Source: an uncultured Collinsella sp. | GTDB taxonomy: Bacteria; Actinomycetota; Coriobacteriia; Coriobacteriales; Coriobacteriaceae | NCBI GenBank assembly: GCA_902494555.1 | Contig: CABUTR010000056.1 | Coordinates: 1-5,065, forward strand | Length of the DNA stretch: 5,065 nt | Direction: 5' to 3' | Shown here: positions 1 to 4,452 of the stretch, one piece after another | Layout: the number at the start of each line of letters is the position of its first letter | Numbering within the stretch: the first letter of the stretch is position 1 | The notes under the pieces: model-generated | The model's input: the letters and a program-made list of their open reading frames with translations, nothing else | What the model was told of the DNA's origin: nothing | The model's database searches: none | Made by a program: the position numbers and the translations under genes

Positions 1-14
1 CGGAGCATAGTTCC

Positions 15-89
15 GTTAGCGCAGTTGGTGAAAGTACGTTAGCGGGTTCGGCGAAAGCACGTTAGCGCATTCGGCGAGATGCGTTTGCG
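15..89. repeat. Imperfect 22-23 bp tandem repeat beside truncated capF
   Basis: The heptamer GTTAGCG begins at 15, 38 and 61, and a degenerate GTTTGCG begins at 83, giving periods of 23, 23 and 22 bp. After each heptamer comes a related tail of the form TTsGGyGAAAGyAC: units 1 and 2 agree at about 17 of 23 positions, and units 2 and 3 about as well. The period is not a multiple of three, and no spacers separate the units, so this is neither a coding repeat nor a CRISPR array. A palindromic copy of the core, TTAGCGCTAA, lies at 108-117, next to the point where CapF similarity stops. The TAA that ends the CapF reading frame (62-64) is supplied by the repeat. The function is unknown. It may be an intergenic repeat family or the scar of a rearrangement. 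Confidence 0.75.
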
Positions 90-310
90 AAAGTGGTCAA
101 TTTTAGATTAGCGCTAACAAAGACGAAGTCGGCGCGGGAGCAGTAGTCCTCCAGCTCCCCGGGCGTCGAGTCGACGTCGTACTCCATGACCTCGAGGGGA
201 AGGAGTTGCTGGTATTTGGCTCGGCGGTCCTTGCCGTCGCGGATGTTCTTCAACGCGCAGCAGAGGTTCCTCCCGACGAAGCCCCTCGCGCCGGTGACGA
301 GGACGCGCAC
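62..310 (-). pseudogene. capF: Truncated CapF-like NAD(P)-dependent sugar reductase (N-terminal fragment)
   Basis: The fragment opens with a Rossmann fold of the extended SDR type: a beta strand and the nucleotide-binding motif TGARGFVG at residues 6-13. Full CapF reduces the 4-keto sugar made by CapE, a step towards UDP-N-acetyl-L-fucosamine, and it is several hundred residues long. Only about 64 residues look native here. The stretch ADFVF (60-64) is where the family normally continues into a conserved segment of the form H-L-A-G-V-N-R-P. Instead the frame enters the repeat region at about base 118, reads 18 unrelated residues and stops. The catalytic and C-terminal cupin regions are missing. 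The start is GTG at 308-310, one base after the capE stop. The assignment to CapF rather than another SDR rests on the motif plus its position after capE. It is almost certainly non-functional as written, unless the window hides an assembly break. Confidence 0.6.
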
Positions 311-311
311 C

Positions 312-1370
312 CTACTGCACCGCCTCGTGCTCGCGGCCCTCGAGCGCCAGCTGCACGTACTCGGCGGTCTTGATCTTGGCGATGGTGCTCGCCACGTCGA
401 GCCTCTCGGTGTTGTGGGAGGTGTAGGACTCGTCGGCCTGGGTCTCCACCTCGCCGTCCACGACGAACTTGTCGTAGTTCAGGTCGCGCGAGTCGCAGGC
501 AACACGGTAGTAGCCGCCCATGTCCTCGGCGCGCAGGCGCTCCTCGCGGGTCATGAGGGTCTCGAAGAGTTTCTCGCCGTGGCGGGTGCCGATCACCTGG
601 GTGCCCACGTGCCCGAAGACCTCCTGGACGGCCTCGGCGAGGTCGCCGATCGTGGAGGCGGGGGCCTTCTGGATGAACAGGTCGCCGGGGTTGGCGTGCT
701 CGAAGGCGAACTGCACGAGGTCCACGGCCTCGTCCAGGTTCATGAGGAAGCGGGTCATCTTGGGGTCGGTGACGGTGAGCGGCTCGCCCTTGCGGATGCG
801 GTCGATGAACAGCGGGATGACGCTGCCGCGCGAGCACATGACGTTGCCGTAGCGGGTGCAGCAGATGGTGGTGCGGCCGGCGCCGTTGCGTGCGTTGGCG
901 TAGATGATGGACTCCATCATGGCCTTGGACTTGCCCATGGCGTTGATGGGGTAGGCCGCCTTGTCGGTGGAGAGGCACACGACGCGGTCCACGCCCTCGT
1001 CGATGGCGGCGTGCAGGACGTTGTCCGTGCCGATGACGTTGGTGCGCACGGCTTCCATGGGGAAGAACTCGCAGGAGGGAACCTGCTTGAGGGCGGCGGC
1101 GTGGAAGATGTAGTCCACGCCGTGCATGGCGTCGCGCACGCTCTGGGCGTTGCGGACATCGCCGATGAAGAAGCGCACCTTGGAGGCGAGCTCGGGCGAC
1201 TTCTCCTGCAGGCGGTGGCGCATATCGTCCTGCTTCTTCTCGTCGCGGGAGAAGATGCGGATCTCGGCCAGGTCGGTGTCCATGAAGTGCTTGAGCACGG
1301 TGTTGCCGAACGAGCCGGTGCCGCCCGTGATCATGAGGGTCTTGTCTTTAAAGGTGGTCGAATCGTTCAT
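312..1370 (-). CDS. capE: UDP-N-acetylglucosamine 4,6-dehydratase (CapE/FlaA1/WbjB family)
   Basis: This 352-residue protein has the length and motifs of CapE-type dehydratases. In S. aureus this enzyme converts UDP-GlcNAc to a 4-keto-6-deoxy sugar nucleotide, the first step towards UDP-L-FucNAc. Visible motifs are the NAD(P)-binding GGTGSFG (16-22), the adenosine-side RDEKKQ (42-47), the acidic DVR (71-73), the catalytic STDKAAYPINAM segment (134-145) and RYGNVMCSRGSVIPLF (173-188). The usual SDR tyrosine of YxxxK is replaced by methionine (M145xxxK149), which is diagnostic for this subfamily. HGEKLFETL (264-272) is also typical. The protein is soluble, with no signal peptide or membrane segment. 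The ATG at 1368-1370 follows the upstream TAG directly and has the Shine-Dalgarno AAGGAAGG seven bases before it. The gene is GC-rich: one 60-base line (661-720) counts to about 67% GC. The intended partner, capF, is broken downstream. Confidence 0.93.
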   Translation of the reverse strand: MNDSTTFKDKTLMITGGTGSFGNTVLKHFMDTDLAEIRIFSRDEKKQDDMRHRLQEKSPELASKVRFFIGDVRNAQSVRDAMHGVDYIFHAAALKQVPSCEFFPMEAVRTNVIGTDNVLHAAIDEGVDRVVCLSTDKAAYPINAMGKSKAMMESIIYANARNGAGRTTICCTRYGNVMCSRGSVIPLFIDRIRKGEPLTVTDPKMTRFLMNLDEAVDLVQFAFEHANPGDLFIQKAPASTIGDLAEAVQEVFGHVGTQVIGTRHGEKLFETLMTREERLRAEDMGGYYRVACDSRDLNYDKFVVDGEVETQADESYTSHNTERLDVASTIAKIKTAEYVQLALEGREHEAVQ

Positions 1371-2147
1371 CTATTTGCCTTCCTTACGTTTGGCTTTTGT
1401 AAACTGGTAAAAGAGGAATTTCGTATTGGTTACGAGGTATCGTTTGAAAAGCCGTTTTGGCTCTTGAATTAGTCTGTATAGCCACTCGAGACTCAGGTTT
1501 TGCATCCATATCGGCGCCTCTGGCACCACGCCAGCGAGGACATTGAACGCTCCGCCAACACCGATCATCAACGGCTGTGGCCCTCCCTTGAGCTCGTGCA
1601 TAAGAACTTCTTGACGGGGCGCGCCAAGAGCAATCCATGCGAAGTTAGCTCCTGAGTTGGCGATGCGATTAGAAAGCTCATACTTTTCGTTGTCGGATAA
1701 AGGACGGAAAACGGACGGTTCCATTCCCACAATTTTTAAGCCAGGGAAATCCCTGTTGAGCGATTCTCTGAGGGCGTCAAGATTCTTCTGTTCATTTCCG
1801 TAGAAATAGTGACTCCACCCGTATTGACTGGAAATCTCAAAAATCTCGCGCATCAAGTCCGGACCGGTAACGCGGTCCATCGACTCAAATGACTTACGGC
1901 CTACAACTGATAAGGGCTTGCCGTCGGGAACGGACATGACTGATTCCGCCTGGCAATCCCAATAGGAAGGGTCATCATGAGCCAAAACAGACGTATGGGC
2001 ATTTGAGACGCAAATGTACTCGCCATGGAGTTCATCGATATGTTCAGCTAAAAAATTGATGCAATCTGACATGTTTGTTCCCGTGATCGGAACATCGATC
2101 ACGGGAACGCGATTCAACTCAGAGTATTTCGAATAGTCCTCGAGCAT
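1371..2147 (-). CDS. WecG/TagA/CpsF family glycosyltransferase (GT26)
   Basis: The family transfers N-acetylmannosamine or a related sugar from a UDP donor to an undecaprenyl-diphosphate-linked first sugar, at the cytoplasmic face of the membrane. Motifs, numbered from the preferred ATG start (258 aa), are NAHTSV (49-54), PDGKPL (74-79) whose Asp75 matches the family's proposed catalytic base, RVTGPDLM (92-99), GAPRQE (175-180) and GVGGAFNVLAG (196-206). A basic, aromatic C-terminal tail (about 213-258, with EWLYRLIQEPKRLFKRYL) resembles the appendage that docks TagA on the membrane. The ATG at 2145-2147 overlaps the upstream TAA by one base and sits nine bases after AAGGG; a GTG at 2151-2153 is possible but only three bases from that site. 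The donor and acceptor sugars cannot be told from sequence. Base composition is strikingly lower in GC than the neighbours (sampled lines 43-57%). Confidence 0.9.
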   Translation of the reverse strand: MLEDYSKYSELNRVPVIDVPITGTNMSDCINFLAEHIDELHGEYICVSNAHTSVLAHDDPSYWDCQAESVMSVPDGKPLSVVGRKSFESMDRVTGPDLMREIFEISSQYGWSHYFYGNEQKNLDALRESLNRDFPGLKIVGMEPSVFRPLSDNEKYELSNRIANSGANFAWIALGAPRQEVLMHELKGGPQPLMIGVGGAFNVLAGVVPEAPIWMQNLSLEWLYRLIQEPKRLFKRYLVTNTKFLFYQFTKAKRKEGK

Positions 2148-2908
2148 TAGCACGCACCCTTACCGGTGATGACCTCAATAACCGTGAGGATCACAATCTT
2201 GAGGTCGGTGAAGATGCCCCGGTTGGCGATGTACTCCAGGTCTCGGCGGACCATGCCGTCGAAGCCGGTCGAGTTTCGCTCCGTCACCTGCCACCAGCCG
2301 GTTATCCCGGGCTTGACGGCCAGGCGCTGCAGGTCGTACTCGGTGTACTCCGCGACCTCGCTGGGCAGCGGCGGACGCGGACCCACAACGGACATCTGGC
2401 CCAGGAACACGTTCAGGAACTGCGGAAACTCGTCGATGGAGTGCTTGCGGATGAACCTGCCGATCTTGGTGACGCGGGGGTCCTCCTTCATCTTGAACAT
2501 GGCGCCGGCGATCTCGTTCTGTTCCCTGAGCTCGGCGAGGCGCTCGTCGGCGTCCCTGTACATGGAGCGGAACTTCCACATGCGGAAGGTGGACAGGCTG
2601 CCGTCGGGGCGGGTCTGACCCACGCGGATCTGGCTGTAGAACGGGCCGCCCTCGCTCTCCAGACGGATGGCAGCGGCGAGCACCAGGCTCGGCAGGGCGA
2701 TGACGGCCAGCACGCAGCCGCTGAATACGATGTCGAAGACGCGCTTGGCGGTGCGGTAGGCCAGGCGCGTGCGGTCCCAATCTTTAATTGATTGCATGGC
2801 CTTGTAGCGCATGCTTACGTCGCCGCTCTTCATGGCCTGGGCAACCAGCGCGGCCCCCACTGGCGCTCCTTCTGTATATTCAGTTTTTTCTGACAATATT
2901 TCCTTCAA
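2147..2908 (-). CDS. Polyprenyl-phosphate sugar-1-phosphate transferase (initiating glycosyltransferase)
   Basis: The product (253 aa) belongs to the small monotopic phosphoglycosyl transferase superfamily (bacterial sugar transferase domain, as in WcaJ, CpsE and PglC). It moves a sugar-1-phosphate from a nucleotide sugar to undecaprenyl phosphate and so starts the lipid-linked repeat unit. An N-terminal tail of about 53 residues precedes KRVFDI (55-60) and a hydrophobic re-entrant helix (about 58-82) with a central Pro73. Next come RVGQ (95-98), FRMWKFRSM (108-116), the catalytic Asp-Glu pair in SIDEFPQ (D159, E160), VVGPRPPLPSEV (174-185) and KPGITGWWQV (199-208). The four-helix N-terminal bundle of large WcaJ-type enzymes is absent. 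No ATG or GTG lies upstream in frame. The start is therefore TTG at 2906-2908, or TTG at 2894-2896, which has GAAGGA four bases upstream. The sugar used cannot be predicted. Confidence 0.92.
   Translation of the reverse strand: MKEILSEKTEYTEGAPVGAALVAQAMKSGDVSMRYKAMQSIKDWDRTRLAYRTAKRVFDIVFSGCVLAVIALPSLVLAAAIRLESEGGPFYSQIRVGQTRPDGSLSTFRMWKFRSMYRDADERLAELREQNEIAGAMFKMKEDPRVTKIGRFIRKHSIDEFPQFLNVFLGQMSVVGPRPPLPSEVAEYTEYDLQRLAVKPGITGWWQVTERNSTGFDGMVRRDLEYIANRGIFTDLKIVILTVIEVITGKGAC
2157..2161 (-). promoter_or_regulatory. Ribosome binding site deciding the glycosyltransferase start
   Basis: The minus strand reads AAGGG here, inside the last codons of the upstream sugar transferase gene. It is nine bases from the ATG at 2145-2147 but only three from the in-frame GTG at 2151-2153, so the ATG is favoured. 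The stop and start share a base (TAATG), an arrangement that usually couples translation of the two genes. Confidence 0.55.
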
Positions 2909-2953
2909 ACCTACGTGCCCGCCCCCGGGGATCCTCCCTGTCCCGTTAAACAG

Positions 2954-2977
2954 TCGCCTGCAGTTAGGCGATCGCCT
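2954..2977 (-). other. Overlapping alternative hairpins at the end of the NusG-like gene
   Basis: On the minus strand, TCGCCT (2971-2966) can pair with AGGCGA (2959-2954) around a six-base loop, in the gap after the NusG-like stop codon. The same TCGCCT arm also lies in the 12-bp palindrome AGGCGATCGCCT (2966-2977), which covers the last codons and the stop. The two folds exclude each other. There is no long U-run after either fold on the minus strand, so a terminator is not supported. An mRNA-stability or coupling role for the downstream TTG start is possible but unproven. Confidence 0.35.
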
Positions 2978-3509
2978 TTTTTAGGTTTCGCATTACGCGC
3001 TGCTCGGCCGAAAGCACGGCGAGGCCAACGCGAGTGGTTACGCGTCGGCCGCAGAGGTCGAGCTCCAAATAAGCAGTGCTCTTGCGTCTGTTAATGGTTT
3101 TGATAAGGCCTTCGTGGCCCAGCAGCGGACCTGCCGTCACTACGACCTGGTCGCCGTCTTTTAGGGCCTCGCTCATGGGCACTACGCGGTCTCCCACATG
3201 CGTAAAGCTGCCAATAAGCTGGGCCTCTTCTTTTGCCAGCGGCACAAACTGACCGTCCTGGGATAACACCCGAGCAAAGTCGTCCATGCGCAGCAGGAAC
3301 TGTTGCACGGTGCGGGGATCTGCCGTATCGCAGATAAGATAACCGGGAAAGAGCGGCTTGGTCGTATCGACCCATTCGCCATGCACCTTAATCTCGGTTT
3401 GAAATTGGGGATAAAAGAGCTCCTGCATGGCACCTGTCGGCACCACGTGCTCAATGCGCTCGCGCATTACGTCTTCGCGACCGTTAATGACCTGGATCAC
3501 ATACCACAC
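2964..3509 (-). CDS. Specialised NusG paralogue (LoaP/RfaH-like processive antiterminator)
   Basis: NusG-family proteins bind RNA polymerase through an N-terminal NGN domain and contact RNA, ribosome or other factors through a C-terminal KOW domain. Specialised paralogues stand first in long polysaccharide or antibiotic operons and suppress termination there. From the preferred start the protein begins MWYVIQV, the typical NGN opening, and has FPGYL (54-58 on that count). The KOW domain follows at about 117-168, with VVVTAGPLLGHEGLIKTINRRK; the GPL-G-EG-I pattern and the following Arg/Lys residues recall LoaP. Length (181 aa) suits a NusG paralogue. In-frame GTG codons lie at 3516-3518, 3513-3515 and 3507-3509; the last is eight bases from AAGGGGG and gives the family N-terminus, so it is chosen. 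It is the first full-size gene of the capsule operon and is preceded by a long structured leader. It is not the housekeeping NusG, which usually sits with secE and rplK. Confidence 0.88.
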   Translation of the reverse strand: MWYVIQVINGREDVMRERIEHVVPTGAMQELFYPQFQTEIKVHGEWVDTTKPLFPGYLICDTADPRTVQQFLLRMDDFARVLSQDGQFVPLAKEEAQLIGSFTHVGDRVVPMSEALKDGDQVVVTAGPLLGHEGLIKTINRRKSTAYLELDLCGRRVTTRVGLAVLSAEQRVMRNLKKAIA

Positions 3510-3517
3510 GAGCACCA

Positions 3518-3524
3518 CCCCCTT
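3518..3524 (-). promoter_or_regulatory. Ribosome binding site of the NusG-like gene
   Basis: The minus strand reads AAGGGGG, an excellent Shine-Dalgarno core. Its distance of eight bases from the GTG at 3507-3509 selects that start over two closer GTG codons. It begins six bases after the stop of a possible 21-codon leader ORF, so a ribosome finishing that ORF would cover this site. Confidence 0.6.
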
Positions 3525-3530
3525 GCTGTC

Positions 3531-3596
3531 TTACGTGTGGCTCACGGGGTTTGGGTATGGCTTCGCCAGGGCGCTTAGTGCACGAAGGCGCTCCAT
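3531..3596 (-). CDS. Possible 21-residue leader peptide upstream of the NusG-like gene
   Basis: An ATG at 3594-3596 opens 21 codons ending in TAA at 3531-3533. The site CAGGG stands seven bases before the ATG, which is acceptable ribosome-binding spacing. The peptide is basic at its start (MERLRALSALAK) and then rich in proline (PYPNP). No homologue is known to me. The stop lies six bases before the Shine-Dalgarno of the NusG-like gene, a layout that suits translational coupling or a regulatory upstream ORF. An ORF this short arises easily by chance, so conservation would have to decide. Confidence 0.33.
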   Translation of the reverse strand: MERLRALSALAKPYPNPVSHT

Positions 3597-3674
3597 ATTC
3601 AAACCCTGAGCCCAGTTAGACAAGCACGTGGCTCTGCCCCACCGTGAACGGTATGTATGAGTGCAGTGGCTAGA

Positions 3675-3707
3675 GTCGCGGACGTGTATCGCAAAAATGA
3701 CCGCGAC
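3675..3707 (-). other. Leader hairpin, 7-bp GC-rich stem
   Basis: On the minus strand GTCGCGG (3707-3701) pairs perfectly with CCGCGAC (3681-3675) around a 19-base loop that contains the U-run ATTTTTGCG. The 5' arm overlaps bases that could instead pair with the arm of the larger upstream hairpin, so this stem may be one state of a switch. Confidence 0.5.
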
Positions 3708-3709
3708 CC

Positions 3710-3769
3710 CAGCTGGCTGCGTGCGGCCCAGTCAAGCGGGAACAAAACTGGACCGCACGCAAACAGCTG
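3710..3769 (-). other. Large two-tier leader hairpin
   Basis: The inner stem is 14 bp: 3760-3747 pairs with 3732-3719 (GCGTGCGG-T-CCAGT with ACTGG-G-CCGCACGC), broken only by one U-G wobble, around a 14-base loop. A symmetric 3x3 internal loop (UUU opposite AGC) separates it from an outer 6-bp stem, CAGCTG (3769-3764) with CAGCTG (3715-3710). This is the strongest structure in the leader and is too regular to be a chance product. No U-run follows directly, so it is not a simple terminator. Confidence 0.65.
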
Positions 3770-3888
3770 TAGGACTGCTGTAATTTGTCATGAAATATCG
3801 AGTCGAAAGAACAGCTTGCGCATAGGCAAGAACAAAGTCATTCAAAGCGATACGCATGACGACGCTATTGGAGCTCGTGGTTTTTCTG

Positions 3889-3911
3889 GCACCGCCGTTT
3901 CGGCCGGATGC
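3889..3911 (-). other. Compact leader hairpin
   Basis: On the minus strand GCA, CC and GCCG on the left pair with CGGC, GG and TGC on the right around an AAA loop, with a single bulged T and G on the left arm. The stem is nine base pairs in 23 nt. It is followed by CAGAAAAACC, so it has no terminator tail. Confidence 0.4.
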
Positions 3912-3920
3912 TGATCGACC

Positions 3921-3955
3921 CTGCGCTTAGCGGCTTGCTGGAGCCGTGAGCACAG
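3921..3955 (-). other. Promoter-proximal leader hairpin
   Basis: On the minus strand CTGTGCT (3955-3949) pairs with AGCGCAG (3927-3921) with one wobble, and inside it CGGCT (3946-3942) pairs with AGCCG (3935-3931) around the loop CCAGCA. It would be made about 15 bases after the predicted transcription start, the usual position for an element that captures a polymerase-bound factor. Confidence 0.45.
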
Positions 3956-3977
3956 TTGAACCCATGTAACGTTAGGT

Positions 3978-3988
3978 ATTCTAGCACA
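3978..3988 (-). promoter_or_regulatory. Extended -10 promoter candidate for the capsule operon
   Basis: The minus strand reads TGTGCTAGAAT, an extended -10 (TG-n-TAGAAT, five of six matches to TATAAT). At 16-18 bp upstream there is no good -35 (AACGTA at 17 bp), which extended -10 promoters can tolerate. Transcription would start near 3971. Promoters closer to the gene cannot be excluded, but I saw none with better elements. Confidence 0.42.
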
Positions 3989-4214
3989 GCAGGTGGCCCA
4001 TACGTTTTGGGGCGTGTTGAGCAACATATTGTTTATTTGCCGTGGTTATGGGGGATGTTGTGCCGTCTTGCAAACATTGCCGCAGGTTTATGGGGGTGTG
4101 CGGATTGGTGAGCACCGCCTGAGTTGTATTGCTGAGGGCGTGAATTGCTCAAACTAGTAAGTATGGCTAACAAACTTTGTACAAAACCGGGAAGGTAATT
4201 GCGCAACTTTTTGG
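3989..4214. other. Intergenic stretch without a recognisable gene
   Basis: Both strands were read. The open frames here have no plausible ribosome binding site or family resemblance. Only weak promoter-like matches exist on the minus strand, for example TTGAGC and TACAAC 18 bp apart near 4125-4155. I see no repeat, tRNA or mobile element remnant. Confidence 0.5.
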
Positions 4215-4249
4215 GCAGCAGTTGTCGCAAAATTTGCGACAACTGCTGC
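4215..4249. repeat. 35-bp perfect palindrome (17-bp arms)
   Basis: The arms GCAGCAGTTGTCGCAAA and TTTGCGACAACTGCTGC flank a single central A at 4232. A second, shorter palindrome, GCAAAATTTTGC (4255-4266), follows and resembles the centre of the first. Neither strand has a U-run right after the arms (CCAAAAAG on the minus strand, TGCCGG on the plus), so this is not an ordinary intrinsic terminator. It lies downstream of the tRNA terminator. It may be a dispersed intergenic repeat, a cruciform or a protein-binding site. Confidence 0.8.
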
Positions 4250-4270
4250 TGCCGGCAAAATTTTGCAAAT

Positions 4271-4294
4271 AAAAAAGCCACTCGATTGAGTGGC
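4271..4294 (-). terminator. Intrinsic terminator of tRNA-Ala
   Basis: On the minus strand GCCACTC-AATC-GAGTGGC forms a perfect 7-bp stem with a four-base loop, followed at once by TTTTTT (4276-4271). It begins 13 bases after the encoded CCA of the tRNA and would end that transcript, insulating it from the capsule operon. Confidence 0.9.
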
Positions 4295-4307
4295 CTTGCA
4301 TTCACGA

Positions 4308-4383
4308 TGGTGGAGACGAGGGGGATCGAACCCCTGACCTCTTGACTGCCAGTCAAGCGCTCTCCCAGCTGAGCTACGCCCCC
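4308..4383 (-). tRNA. tRNA-Ala (anticodon GGC)
   Basis: The 76-nt minus-strand cloverleaf has acceptor GGGGGCG pairing with CGTCTCC (two G-U pairs), D arm GCTC-AGCTGGGA-GAGC, anticodon stem CTTGA/TCAAG with loop CTGGCAG (anticodon GGC, reading GCC and GCU), variable loop AGGTC and T arm AGGGG-TTCGATC-CCCCT. A73 and an encoded CCA end at 4308. It has its own promoter and terminator. Its 3' end points towards the capsule locus, but no duplicated tRNA end (att site) was found elsewhere in the window. Confidence 0.96.
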
Positions 4384-4396
4384 GTGACGAGGAGAT

Positions 4397-4425
4397 ACTA
4401 TAGGGGAATGTTTTGCTTGATGCAA
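4397..4425 (-). promoter_or_regulatory. Promoter of tRNA-Ala
   Basis: On the minus strand the -35 TTGCAT (4425-4420) and the -10 TATAGT (4402-4397) are exactly 17 bp apart. The -10 ends 13 bases before the first base of the tRNA, leaving a leader of only a few bases, as is normal for tRNA genes. The promoter starts within 30 bases of the stop codon of the preceding gene. Confidence 0.8.
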
Positions 4426-4452
4426 GGGGAAATTTTGGATTGATTTTCCGCC

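Larger units (their letters stand above)
3510..3971 (-). promoter_or_regulatory. Long structured 5' leader of the capsule operon
   Basis: If transcription starts near 3971, just after the -10 candidate, the NusG-like mRNA carries about 460 untranslated bases. The stretch contains at least four hairpins, listed separately (3921-3955, 3889-3911, 3710-3769, 3675-3707), a potential attenuator ending in a U5 run, and one or two small ORFs. I do not recognise a described riboswitch: there is no T-box core, and no class I c-di-GMP, cobalamin or TPP riboswitch signature that I can see. LoaP-type factors are known to need an RNA hairpin in the leader of their target operon, so one of these stems is a reasonable candidate recruitment site. 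That is inference. Confidence 0.5.

Noticed and set aside
15..89. CRISPR array
   Set aside because: The repeats are directly adjacent, with no unique spacers, and there are no cas genes in the window.
186..1472. Long plus-strand ORF (428 codons) opposite capE
   Set aside because: It is the antisense shadow of a well-supported GC-rich gene. Its protein is a low-complexity run rich in Ala, Gly, Val, His and Asp and has no domain.
2921..2963. Resemblance to a cloning-vector polylinker (CCCGGGGATCCTC, then CTGCAG)
   Set aside because: The match is only about 13 bases, the following bases diverge, and both flanking genes continue naturally, so vector contamination is not supported.
2966..2982. 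Plus-strand terminator AGGCGATCGCCTTTTTT
   Set aside because: The stem is only four to five pairs around GATC, it lies inside the coding end of a minus-strand gene, and no plus-strand gene needs a terminator here.
3507..3524. T-box-like string AAGGGGGTGGTGC at the NusG-like start
   Set aside because: It does not match the conserved T-box core and is fully explained by the ribosome binding site and GTG codons.
3728..3738. 11-base identity between the leader hairpin and the tRNA-Ala anticodon arm (CGCTTGACTGG)
   Set aside because: A shared 11-mer is expected by chance in a window of this size, and the leader lacks a T-box core, so tRNA sensing or mimicry is not supported.
3657..3914. Plus-strand ORF of 85 codons opposite the leader
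   Set aside because: It has no family resemblance, and it covers inverted repeats that better explain the sequence.
3842..4027. Minus-strand ORF of 61 codons upstream of the leader
   Set aside because: No Shine-Dalgarno precedes its ATG, it has no recognisable domain, and the best promoter of the region lies inside it.
4033..4425. Minus-strand ORF of 130 codons
   Set aside because: It reads straight through the tRNA-Ala gene; the segment GGVAQLGERLTGSQEV is the familiar false translation of a tRNA.
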